A stretch of DNA of 64,000 nucleotides, taken from contig CM041293.1 of assembly GCA_023052935.1 (NCBI GenBank), positions 152,085,474 to 152,149,473 of the forward strand. Direction: 5' to 3'. The notes beneath the pieces were generated by a model. That model was given only the letters and a program-made list of their open reading frames with translations. It did not search any database and was not told the origin of the DNA. The position numbers and the translations under genes were made by a program. Of the stretch, positions 10,987 to 21,129 are shown piece by piece. How positions within the stretch are numbered: position 1 is the first letter of the stretch; each line of letters starts with the position of its first letter. Origin of the DNA: Piezodorus guildinii. Its lineage: Eukaryota > Arthropoda > Insecta > Hemiptera > Pentatomidae.

Positions 10987-13900
10987 ATTGCCCGGAAAAG
11001 CTCACACCATGTACATTAATCAAGATTAACGTAGAAGTGGACAGAAATAAAGTAGTAACAGCTGTTTATGATAACGGTTCTACTTGTTCATTGGTTAATG
11101 AAAAGCTTGTTCGTTTATTGAAATCGAAATTGCTCTCTAATAGAAGTATTTTGAAAACTATCAGTGGTGTGAATTTTTGCAAAAGCCGGGCTAGCCTTCG
11201 TTTAAAAATAGGGGAAATAGAAGATACACTTAACCTATATGTTGTTAAAAATAGTAACTTCAATTACGATTTATTACTTGGTTTAGATGCTATAAAGAAG
11301 TTTAAACTTATACAAGATGAAAATCTAAGAATTAAAAAGAAAACAAAGGACAGCATAATCGAAGTGAAAAGCGCGAGAATTGACAAGGATTCTTCGAAAG
11401 TTGTAACCAGAGAAGATAAATCAATATTGAATGATGAATCATTCGGAAATGATAAGAATTCCTTAGAAGTAAATTTAGAATATTTGGATGAAAATAAAAA
11501 GCATGACATTATGAAGATGTTAAATGAATACGAAAGGTGTTTTGCCAATAATAAGTTTGACGTGGGTATAGTTGGAGATAGTGAAGCTCACATTAAATTG
11601 AAAGAGGACAGATATATTTCACGGAAACCATATAGATGTTCTCACCCTGATCAAGAGGAAATAGACTCACAAATTTCCAAATTATTAGAAAATGATTTGA
11701 TTGAAGAATCGAGTTCACCTTTTGCATCACCTGTAACATTAGCATTCAAGAAAGAAGATGGGAAAAGAACGCGGCTATGTGTTGATTTTCGCGAACTAAA
11801 CAAGTTAGTAGTGCCTGAGCCCCAACCATTTCCCAGAATCGATGATCTAGTAGTGAATGTCGGTGACTGCAGCTGGTTTACTGCTTTAGATATCAACTCG
11901 GCTTTTTGGTCTATACCTCTTCGAATGAAAGATCGGAAAAAGACAGCATTTATAACGCAAAAAGGCCATTGGCAATGGAAAGTCCTACCGTTTGGTTTTA
12001 AAAATTCACCAGCTATCTTTCAACGAATTTTGGCAGGTATTTTACGTAAACACAGTTTAAGTAGTTTTTGTGTAAATTACATTGATGACATTTTGATTTT
12101 TTCACAATCTTATGAAGAACATCTGAAACATTTGGGCTTAGTCTTTGAAGCAGTTAAGAAAGAAGGGCTTAAATTAAAGCTAGTGAAATGTGGTTTCGCT
12201 ATGCGTTCAGTGAAATACTTAGGCCACGTAATATAATATGGCAAGGTTCGTCCGATCAATGATAATTTGATTGCAATAAAAGAATTTCAACGTCCTACGA
12301 CAAGAAAAATGGTTCGTCAACTTCTGGGGAAAATTAATTTTTATCGAAAATTCATCGATCATTGTACAGAGAGATTAGCCCCATTACATAATCTTTTGAA
12401 GAAAGACGAAAAATTTATATGGTCTGATAAATGTGAATCGTGTTTTCAAGAATTAAAGTTATATCTATGTACAGCACCAGTCTTAGCAATCTATGACCAT
12501 GAAAAAGATATAGTTATCGAAGTTGATGCAAGCCGTACGGGTCTGGGTGCAGTTCTGAAGCAGCCACAAGCAGATGGTATCCTACATCCGGTTGGTTATT
12601 TTTCTAAGAAATTGACCCCTGGTCAAATGAAGAAAGAGATAATGTATTTGGAATGCCTTGCAATAAAAGAAGCAATTGTTTATTGGCAACATTATCTCAT
12701 TGGTAAGGCTTTTACTGTGACATCGGATCATAAACCGCTTATAAATTTAAAATGTAAATCCCGAACAGATGAGGCGTTAGGTGATTTGATGTTGTATCTG
12801 TCTCAGTACAACTTCAAAGTCATTTATAAAGAAGACAAGGACAATATAGAAGCGGATGCGTTATCCAGAAACCCAGTTCTAGAAAGCTTTGAAGATGAAA
12901 ATGACTGTTTGAAGGTGATTAACATGATTCAAATCGATGACATCATAAATGATCAAGAAACAATTAAAGATGAAATTGCAGCTTCGAAGAAGGTTTTTAA
13001 AGATGACAAAATTAGCTTTAAGATGCTAAACAATAGGAAACGAATATATGTGTCAATGGGATTAGGACTCAACTTGATTGACAAAATTCACAAATTTTAC
13101 GGGCATATTGGCACCAGCCAAATAGCTGAAAAATTGAGACCCTTCTATTATTTTAAAGACATGGATAAACTTATAAATCAGTTTTGTAGAGCTTGTGAGA
13201 TCTGTGCTAAAAATAAATCTAGATCGGGAAGACCAATCGGACTCCTTTCTCAGTTAGGTCCAGCAGAATATCCCTATCATATCATGTCCATCGACACAAT
13301 AGGTGGTTTTGCTAGAAATAACTCAACAAAGAAATACCTTCACTTACTGGTAGATCATTTTTCTAGGTATGCCTGGATCCGTACTTCCAGTGGGCAAAGT
13401 GTTACTGATTTCATCAAACTGATCAACCCAGTGGCAGAAGGAAACAAAATAAAAATGTTGCTAGTTGATCAATATGGGGCGTTCAATGCAAGGAAGTTCA
13501 GAACATACCTACAAAACAAGAGAATTGATCTGCTCTATACAGCAGTAGACAACCCACAATCCAATGGACTGAATGAACGGTTAAATCAAACATTGGTAAA
13601 CAGAATCCGTTGTCGAATAAATGAGACTGATGATGAGGTGTCTTGGACCACTGTGGCTGAGTCTTGTGTCAAGGAGTACAACAACACACCTCACGGAACG
13701 ACTAAATTTTCACCCGCTTATCTGTTATATGGAATGACATCCGAAATAGTTCCTGAAGAATTGATACGTGAAACTGATTTGAGTGCAGATCGTCAGAAAG
13801 CATTTGAAAATTCAAGAATAAGTTTTGAAAGAAATAAGAAGCGGGTAGATCAAACGAGGAAGGAACATGAATTTCAGGAAGGAGATTTGGTGTACGTTTC

Positions 13901-14156
13901 GAATGGCAATAGATTGAATAGAGATAAGTTGGATGAAGTTAGGAAAGGACCTTTTATCATAAAACGTAGAGTTTCGTCATCTATATATGAAGTTGACTGC
14001 AATACGAGACATAGGGCAGCCAATTTCTTCCATAGCTCTAAGCTGGTACCATACTCTTTTCCTGCGGAAAAAGAGTCTTCGACCAACGGAGGTGTAAATT
14101 ATAATCATAATTTAGTTTTAGATAGTGTTGCCATTTATCATAGTGACAAAGTGTGA
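10983..14156 (+). CDS. pol: Pol polyprotein of Ty3/gypsy element (protease-RT-RNase H-integrase), one premature stop
   Basis: Pol copies element RNA to DNA and integrates it. Entry is by -1 frameshift from gag. Order: aspartic protease (YDNGSTCSLV near 11066, with DNG where DTG or DSG is usual); RT (LCVDFRELNK, FTALDINSAFW, PFGFKNSP, catalytic YIDD at about 12080); RNase H (VDASRTGLGAVL, TSDHKPL, EADALSR); integrase with an H-x4-H/C-x2-C zinc domain (HKFYGH, CRACEIC) and a DDE core (MSID, LLVD, NER; the second D and E are 35 residues apart); a GPF-type C-terminal module; and an SSKLVPY tail. TAA at 12234-12236, after RT, is in frame and the same frame resumes at once, so it is a single nonsense codon. 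The last 21 sense codons lie in the 3' LTR. Full length would be about 1057 aa. Confidence 0.9.
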
Positions 14157-14507
14157 TCACATGTGTTTTTAAAGATTGGGTAGGTTACATATGATCTCTG
14201 ACTGTTAGCTTCTAGATAGAGTAGAAAGGGACTTTTTATTCAATTCTACTATTTTAGGTAAGTTGTTTATATGTTCATTCTGTTTGTATGTATCTACTTT
14301 TGTTTATTGTTATTAATAATAAACTACTATTTTAGAATCGTCTAAAGTCTACTTTCTTTAAGAATTACAAATTGAATAAAAGTCTACTCAACTATGGCTT
14401 CAAGTAAGAAACTTCATGTCCATATTGTCAAGAGAGGAGAAGCAAAGTATGAGTTAACTGCTCTGTCTGTGGACAAGGTTGTATGGTACAGTTTACCAGA
14501 GCAGTTA
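14093..14507 (+). repeat. 3' LTR of the Ty3/gypsy element
   Basis: It is the partner of 9510-9924. It overlaps the end of pol (stop at 14154-14156) and repeats the start of gag (ATG at 14394). The copied gag start runs out of the LTR and stops about eight codons into the flank. A GGAAAAAGAG purine tract about 25 bases upstream is the nearest polypurine-tract candidate. Confidence 0.9.
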
Positions 14508-14509
14508 CA

Positions 14510-14844
14510 TATATGTCAATCACACTAGATAAAATCAAATCAGTATATTATAATTTTATTTTGTTATATTTACGTTATCAAGGAATTTAGATCTTATTGA
14601 AAATATATAATTATATAATGACTGAAAAATGGCTGACTAAGATAATAATAAAAACATTTTAAAAAATATGTACACAATTTCGCAATAATATTTTTATATA
14701 CATATCCACATATATGTCTCTCATACTAGATAAAATCAAATCAGTATATTATTATTTTATTTTGTTATATTTACGTTATCAAAGAATTTAGATCTTATTG
14801 AAAATATATAATTATTAAATGACTGAAAAATGGCTGCCTAAGAT
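14510..14844 (-). repeat. Tandemly duplicated LINE 3' UTR segment
   Basis: A roughly 135-bp unit occurs at about 14507-14640 and again at 14709-14844 with minor differences. Between them lies a spacer (14651-14702) whose copy sits left of the LTR element at 9461-9509. The unit also forms the 3' UTR of the LINE fragment at 19360-19889. The Ty3/gypsy element therefore landed inside this array. Confidence 0.75.
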
Positions 14845-15245
14845 TTGTCCTATTGAGTCACCGAAAAACTTATATTAAGCTCAACTATGTTCTCCAAAGA
14901 GTCCCAAAGTCTTGTAACATACTGAGTTGGGCTCCTACAGCAGGATTTTTTTGGTGTACAATAAAAATCGCCTATCTGCCTACTTTTAACCCTTCCTACA
15001 CTGAAGTTAAGTCCCCCAAGCATATTACTGTCGTCTATACTCCCCTGGACCATTTGGCAAGGTGTCTTATGGCAGCTATTATGCTTCTGTCCTTCAATGT
15101 ATCCCTTACATTAAATGCACACATCAATTGACTGTATGAAATTTCCCAACCAGAGTAATAGAAATATTTTTTAAAAATTAAAAATTTTAAAAATCGTTTT
15201 TATCACCTTTCAATCAAATTAACTCATTTTATGGTTTCAGGAAAC
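14845..15245 (-). pseudogene. LINE ORF2 C-terminal fragment (copy 1)
   Basis: On the minus strand, about 15130-14850 encodes the extreme C-terminus found in many arthropod LINE ORF2 proteins. It includes LVQGSIDDSNMLGGLNFSVG, a short FYCTP block, and S(P)TQYVTRLWDSL. The segment with its 3' UTR is nearly identical to 19360-19889 and both copies end at the same place (15245 and 19889). No RT domain remains. Confidence 0.65.
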
Positions 15246-15479
15246 CATATAAAATTATAATAATATTATAAAAATTATATTCTATATAAATAAATTAAAC
15301 CACTGCAAATTGATATACAATGGCTCAATATTTCTAAGTAACTATAAGCTGTTTATAGGTGATTAATTAAATGGCCTATCCTCAATGCAAATTTCAAAAC
15401 GATCTGCTATTCCTGAAACAATTTCAATGACTCTTTTTTTTTTTTTTTTTGTTGCAGGAAATTTAATTTTTATTACAGC

Positions 15480-15605
15480 GAAAACTTCTTTTCGCGCGTT
15501 GTGCAGTTGCGTTGTTTTGGGAGGTGTGAAAGCTTGGATTCCGTTACCATAACCATGTTTGCGTAACCAACAAGCTCTAGATTGGAGCATGCGCAGCGGT
15601 CTGTA
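15480..15605 (-). repeat. CpG-rich dispersed repeat R2 (copy 1)
   Basis: The reverse complement matches 50312-50420. Shared features are a GCGCATGC core, CTAGAGC, a GGTTAC/GGTAACG stretch and AAGCTTT. It is richer in CG dinucleotides than its surroundings. A poly(T) run and flanking sequence precede it at 15430-15450. I do not recognise the family. Confidence 0.5.
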
Positions 15606-15984
15606 TTACCTGTCCAATAGAAATAAGATGTCCAAATCAATTACCGTGAATGTTATCTATATCCGTACAATAATATCGATATATGTAATATCGTTATTTC
15701 AGTATTTAATTGCATTAAACTCGGTTAGAAATTAAATGAGTTAAAACATAGTATATAAACTATGTATTAGAGCTAACGTCTTACTGCATATAAAGGTAAA
15801 GTCATAAATATATTCATTCTCTTGAAATTAAAATATTAATGTTTGTAAATATTATTAAAATATAACTTTGCTAAAAATTATTTATTAATGTGAAGCAACA
15901 TCATGATGATCTTACTGTCAATATTTAAATCGTAGTAAAAAAAAATTAAGAAGAATAACTTGATCATTTTAGCATAAAAATATA

Positions 15985-16850
15985 ATAAAAAAAAAAAAAT
16001 TCATTCTCACCAAATATACTTTTATTTATGATGTATAGTCGACTGTAGAAACTATTATAGGTTATTACCCTGAAGAATGGTCCCTCCCATTTTGCAATGG
16101 ATAAATAAAGGCATAGAAGAAGCCCTTGAAAGATTACTAGTGCATCCAGCGCATATAGCAATCCTCTTTAGAATACCTCCGGGTAACAGAAGGACAAATG
16201 TGACATCTCTACATATTATATTTGTATTTGTATTTTGTTCGAAAATAAAACCAAAGTAAGAAAGAAAAAAAAAAATTATAGGTTATTATGCGCCATTGTT
16301 TACACACTGAAACACCTTCAGCGATTTCAATATACAATGCTCCGAAGAATGACCCGTTCGACCTCAATGAAAAAGGTGAAAGCCGATCTCCTCCACGAAA
16401 TTTTGGAAATACCAAACATTTCTGATTACATTAGTCAACGCCATGTTAAATTTTTTGATTCTTTAAAAACATTAATTAACCCACTATTCAACACGATGAC
16501 TCCAGCACCGGCTCCAGTACGATGGCAAAACACCACATAAATAAATGTTAGTTTTTATTAGGACTTTAGTTAGAAATAAGTAAGTTAAGTTAGTCATAAG
16601 TCTTTCATGAACACAAAAAATTGGTTAGCCCCATCAGCTCTAATCTAATTTCAGTTGAACTACTATTTTGTAAACAACACAGTAACATAACACCCTTACA
16701 CAATCTTAAAATGTAACACTTGAAGTGCTACCACTGGGTAGTTTCTTCACATGCCTGTATCACGCCCACTTGATCTATTAGCACATTTACTTAATGTATT
16801 TTATTGTAATACAGTTGTAAATTTCTTTTAAATATAAAAAAAAAATGTAA
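15985..16850 (+). pseudogene. Jockey-type LINE 3' fragment, split by an insertion
   Basis: From about 16289 the plus strand encodes the C-terminal part of a Jockey-type ORF2 (LQRFQYTMLRRMTR, then ISQRHVKFF). Its stop at 16538 is followed by a 3' UTR. The stretch from 16725 (GCTACCACTGGGTAG) resembles the 3' UTR of the Jockey at 60.9 kb, and it ends near 16850 in an oligo(A) tract. Coding-like sequence also continues upstream of 16053. The copy is interrupted by a 207-bp insert at 16068-16274. Confidence 0.6.
16068..16274 (+). mobile_element. Retroposed 207-bp insert with poly(A) tail and 14-bp target duplication
   Basis: The insert is flanked by the perfect direct repeat ATTATAGGTTATTA (16054-16067 and 16275-16288). 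It ends in an A-rich tail (about 16259-16275) preceded by AATAAA at 16244-16249. These are marks of target-primed reverse transcription of a polyadenylated RNA. The interior gives a short open frame (from 16077) that I cannot match to any family. It may be a 5'-truncated LINE 3' end, a SINE, or a fragment of a host mRNA. Confidence 0.75.
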
Positions 16851-16937
16851 TATAGTTACAGTACAAGATGTTTAACTATATAAATTATTAATTAAATTTC
16901 ATATTGTTAATTGGGGATATGGAAAAAAAAATATATA

Positions 16938-17183
16938 TAGGTGGAAATAATCGGGAGTGAGTCTTTTTTTAAATATTTTAATTTTTCCGACGTTTCGGCT
17001 CAAGCTTGTGAGCCATCATCAGGGCCTTACTGAGCCATGTCCAAGCATAAACTGGCTTCCTTGGTAGTTTTTGCTTAGACATGGACCAGTAATGCCCTGT
17101 AGAAGGCTCACAAGCTTGAGCCAAAACATCGGCAAAATTAAAATATTAAGAAAAATACTGACTCCTGATTATTTCCACCTATA
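16938..17183. repeat. Palindrome with hammerhead-like hairpins
   Basis: The two arms (about 16938-17060 and 17061-17183) are inverted copies of each other with moderate divergence. Both end in AGGTGGAAATAATC or its complement. The left arm, on the minus strand, carries CTGATGA-stem-loop-GAAAC (16987-17023). The right arm carries a decayed plus-strand version (about 17095-17132). A single-arm relative sits at 20311-20410. No protein is encoded. Confidence 0.7.
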
Positions 17184-18390
17184 AAATCTACTTTTACAAA
17201 CGTACTTTTCTTTTCTTAAAATATTTCAAAGCTAATCGCGAATTAAAAAAAGTTTTCAGTTTTGAATTTTACTTCTTTTATGAATTCAGACAAACGGATT
17301 CTTTTTTTAGTTTTTCGGGTTCTACGTATTTTATGAACGGTTGTGGCTTAACCATATAAGATTATTTTTTTTTTTGTTTTATCATTGTTCATCGCGGTTG
17401 TTTAGTCTTGGTATCGAAAAACTTATAGATTTTTATTTTTTCAATAATAACCCAGTTTTAGTGGAATTACATCTATTAAATTTGTAAATTGATTGTAGAG
17501 ATAATTTTTTTTTTTATGTTTATCGCGCTTTACTGCTTCTAAAACACCGCACATTTTTTATCCATCTTCAAAAATAGCTAAGTTATTGAATTAAAAACTC
17601 GAAAACTAATCTATAGCTAAACAGATGAGGTGTTAGGAAAATTTTCAGATGTCGTGGGATTTGTTTGTTAAACTTCGAAAAAAAACACCAGTCAATTAGT
17701 TTTAGGGGAAAACCAAGGATGCTGTACGGCGGACGGAGGAAAGACGGACTTATCCTTATTTGTTATTCTGGGTCTTCTTATCCTGGAAACGTAAGACCTC
17801 AAACTTTGAAGGAAGGGCAGTTTTTAAATTTCTTGTTGGCCTATTAAAAAGGATTGCTGTTGAAGTCAATAAACCAAAAATAAAATAATTAATAACTAAA
17901 CAAGGAACACTTTTAAAAATAAGCAGAATAATTTTAACTTAGGCTCTTCCGAAATGTCTCTGTCAGAGGCTGCTTCTACTTTCCTGCCCTGAGATAAAAC
18001 TTGCTAAAAGAGTTAAGGGACAGGTTGGCACTTTCCTTTGGGCGTAGCTTAACTAGGCTTTTCAAGAAAGAAAGTTAGTAAGGGCCCTTATGATGGCTGG
18101 TAGCCACCGATATAGTGCAGCGTTTGCCTTCTCCTACCTCACACCACTAATTAAAACTATTAGCAAACTCCTAGGCCTTAAACCCTTCCTGGCCATTTAC
18201 ATGGCAAACCTCGTTATTGAGTTTGCAACTCGTTAAGTGCAAAAAAAAAATGAGTAGCTCGACGCATTAGGAAGATCAAAGCTCTGCGTTGAACTTTAGC
18301 AGCTCTAGGGTGAATAATATATTAATAAGGTTATATTAATTAAGTAAATCACTTTAATCTTTTCATAATGATGGAGTTTTGTTGACCGTT
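17184..18390. other. Spacer with no recognised gene
   Basis: A 60-codon open frame at 17665-17847 matches nothing I know. A GC-richer stretch at about 17990-18250 ends in a run of A residues (18241-18250), so it may be a retroposon, but I found no B box or target duplication. Confidence 0.4.
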
Positions 18391-18394
18391 GAGA

Positions 18395-19080
18395 AATTAG
18401 ATGAGGAAGATGGTTGGGGGTGCGGTCATAAATTAGATACACACATTTAAAATAAGTGCTATTTTAATTATGTGCCGACGTTTCGGCCTACAATTTGGGT
18501 CTTATCAGGGCTAAAAGAAACAAGATAACAACCAATGTAATTATAGACTTAATAATGCGTTAGGTATATAATAATAATATGACAGTAATAAAATATGGGA
18601 ACATAAATAAAATTAAATGTAAAATGATAATGAGATGACAGTTATAAAGTATGGAAATAAGGTGACAGTTATAAATTATGGAAATAAACAAAATTATGAT
18701 GATAGTTATAAAGTATGGAAGTAAACATAATTGAGGTGATAATATTGTAATGAGAATATATAAAGAGAGACTAAGCAAATGAAAAAAATACAAAGGAAAA
18801 ATATGTGAACAATTAAAATTTTAAATATTAACAATTTTGAAGTGATATATGACGGTAATATATTAAAAACATAGTTAAGAGTATAGGTAATATATAAAAA
18901 GAACATAGTCATTAAAAAAGAGAAACAGTATGAATAAAAAACAATTTTAAATTTTAAAATAATGTAATATTAAACTAAGAATTATATGTCAGGATATGTA
19001 ACGGAGAAAGATATGAGTATGGAAAGAGGGAGAAAGAAATGGGCGATGAAAAGAGATTCTAATTAATAAGAAAAAAGATA
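18395..19080 (-). mobile_element. Penelope-like/hairpin non-autonomous element (copy 3)
   Basis: On the minus strand it has the same layout as 6673-7570. A T-rich non-coding interior leads to a hairpin at 18476-18509 (CTGATAA-stem-GAAAC, then GTCGGCA), and the end near 18395-18430 contains ATGACCGCACCCCCAACC-like sequence. The interior (about 18580-18740) has a degenerate minisatellite built on GACAGTTATAAAGTATGG, about four units. Confidence 0.45.
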
Positions 19081-19359
19081 CATACTTGACTTTGAGACGC
19101 TGCCTAAATCTTTTCAGTGTTTTTAAAAAATATTTTTAACCCTCCAATGCACATGGATAATCTGTTTTCTTAAAGTTTAACACCGTTATTAGGAAGTCAA
19201 TTAAATTAAGTATAGTACAATTATCTTTTTTTATCTCCGTATATATTTTTTTTTGGCATAAGGAAAGAAGACAGAGGGATACTCCTATACGACGGATGGA
19301 AAAGAATATAGTACAATAATTTAATATTTAAGCCCATTGTGATTCCTGTATTCAAATAT

Positions 19360-19889
19360 ATGTCACTCATACTAGATAAAATCAGATCAGTATATTATTA
19401 TTTTATTTTGTTATATTTACGTTATCAAGGAATTTAGATCTTATTGAAAATATATAATTATTAAATGACTGAAAAATGGCTGCCTAAGATTTGTCCTATT
19501 GAGTCAACGAAAAACTTATATTAAGCTCAACTATGTTCTCCAAAGAGTCCCAAAGTCTTGTAACATACTGAGTTGGGCTGCTACAGCAGGATTTATTTGG
19601 TGTACAATAAAAATCGTCTATCTGCCTACTTTTAACCCTTCCTACACTGAAGTTAAGTCCCCCAAGCATATTACTGTCGTCTATACTCCCCTGGACCAGT
19701 TTGGCAAGGTGTCTTATGGCAACTATTATGCTTCTGTCCTTCAATGTATCCCTTACATTAAATTCACACATCAAAGACTGTATGAAATTTCCCAACCAGG
19801 GTAATAGAAATAGTTTTTAAAAATTAAAAATTTTAAAAATCGCTTTTATCACCTTTCAATCAAATTAACTCATTTTATGGTTTCAGGAA
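19360..19889 (-). pseudogene. LINE 3' fragment (copy 2)
   Basis: It is near-identical to 14707-15245, including the 3' UTR. The minus-strand frame 19795-19496 encodes a 99-aa piece with the same GSIDDSNMLGGLNFSVG C-terminal signature of a LINE ORF2. Both copies start and stop at the same positions of the parent, which is unusual for independent 5' truncations. Confidence 0.65.
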
Positions 19890-20179
19890 ACTTCTAATGA
19901 GAACCCAAAAATATAGAAAAAAAAATGGTGTTGGATTTTATTCTCGATTTTATTTTATTTTATTCGAAAATTCAATTAAATTAACCTTTTTTTATCTCCG
20001 TATATATTTGTTTCGACTTTGTCAGGATTTATATGACTTGCAAATGTGCTAGAGGAAACTTTAACAGTAGACACAGTCATGGGGAAGGAAGGTGCCCAGC
20101 AGCGACCCCTCCAAGGTTTCAATTTAGCAAAAGAGATCTCTCATCCAGCTTCTAACTCTTCTTCGAAAAAGCTTAAATA

Positions 20180-20720
20180 TCCAAAAATATTTCACGTAGG
20201 TAGTTATTTTCGAAAACTTTAAGACGTTTATTCTTCAAAATAAGAGACCAAGCAACACACCCGAATAGAACGGTCAGTATAATAATGTTATATTGCATTT
20301 TATTCTTAACATGGCTCAGTGCCCTGATGATGGCTCACAAGTTTGAGCCGAAACGCCGGGAAAATTTAAATATTAAAAAAAAAACGACTGACTCCTGATT
20401 ATTTCTACTATAATAATTTTATAGATTCTGACCTTAAGTTTCTCGACACAAGACGCAAGCTAAGAATATCCGGCTTCATTTCCCCCCGAATTTCGTTTTT
20501 CCAGTTATCATAGAACCGAAATACTTCAATTTCTCTACACGTTCGAACCCATATCCTGATATATCAATATCACCAAGATCGTCACCATTTCTTGATTTCC
20601 GTTTCATCTATGTTTATTTCAAACTCTATCTGGCTTCGTTAACGTTCTTGTATTTAATTGTATAGTTTCTGCTTCTTCACGGTAACAAATCCTCGCTGTA
20701 CCTTAGCGGCGAAATTTCAC
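20180..20720 (-). pseudogene. RTE-like LINE remnant interrupted by a hairpin element
   Basis: On the minus strand, decayed frames spell DLGDIDISGY and then KLKYFGSMITGKNEIRGE. This matches the region after the RT palm of the element at 28450-30190 (DLGDINVSG, GSIITRKNEIQEE). Further on, ILTVLFGCVAWSL and KRLKVFENN follow, matching its LTVLYGCERWPL and LKVMENK. A hairpin element (20311-20410) sits between the two parts. Confidence 0.6.
20311..20410 (+). repeat. Hammerhead-like hairpin element inserted in an RTE remnant
   Basis: It contains CTGATGA (20324-20330), a GGCTC/GAGCC stem with a short loop, and GAAAC (20350-20354), followed by an A-rich stretch and a GACTCCTGATTATTTC end shared with the right arm at 17150-17183. 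It splits an RTE reading frame, so it is a later insertion. Confidence 0.6.
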
Positions 20721-20769
20721 CCCAACTAAAATCAGATTTAAATATTTCTCGGTCAGCCTCACATTTTCT

Positions 20770-20880
20770 ATGATACTTTTAATGTTTTTTTTTATCGATA
20801 TTTGCAACTGTGTCATACAACACATCTAATATATAGGCTAAAAGAAAATAGACATGAACAAGAAACTAAGAAGCACCCTA
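20770..20880 (-). mobile_element. Jockey 3' UTR fragment
   Basis: On the minus strand this matches the 3' UTR at 49030-49130. Both contain a short GGTGCTTCT(C/T) start, a CATG(C/T)CTATTTT stretch and a TATACAGTTGTAA-like terminal motif. No coding sequence remains. Confidence 0.5.
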
Positions 20881-21129
20881 ATTTCAAATTTTAAATTTAA
20901 TGAAAAGGTGAAAGGGAATCACGTGATTTCAAACCCGAACAAACATTACACCTCAGGGAGTAATTATGACTGATTCTGAATTCATTGAATAGTTAGAATA
21001 ACCTAAAAATAAATAAATTAAAATTAACAAGTCTGTTTCATGAAGACCTAGGGATACTCCAAAACGATGGATGGAAGAGGATATAGTAATTTAATGTTTA
21101 AGCCTACTGTGGTTCCTGTATTCAATTAT

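Larger units (their letters stand above)
9510..14509 (+). mobile_element. Ty3/gypsy LTR retrotransposon, nearly full length
   Basis: Two direct repeats of about 415 bp (9510-9924 and 14093-14507, constant offset 4583) enclose gag and a pol with the Ty3/gypsy order protease, RT, RNase H, integrase. There is no env-like frame. I could find one clear difference between the repeats (near 9523), plus a possible second at the extreme 3' edge, so the insertion is young. The 4-bp sequence ACAT occurs at 9507-9510 and 14507-14510 and may be the target duplication. If so, the LTR runs from GTAAATT to GCAGTT and not from TG to CA. Sequence left of the element (9461-9509) recurs to its right (14651-14702), showing that it entered a tandem repeat. 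Confidence 0.92.

Noticed and set aside
11066..11896. Minus-strand frames opposite the Ty3/gypsy pol
   Set aside because: They are shadows of the real plus-strand protease and RT coding sequence.
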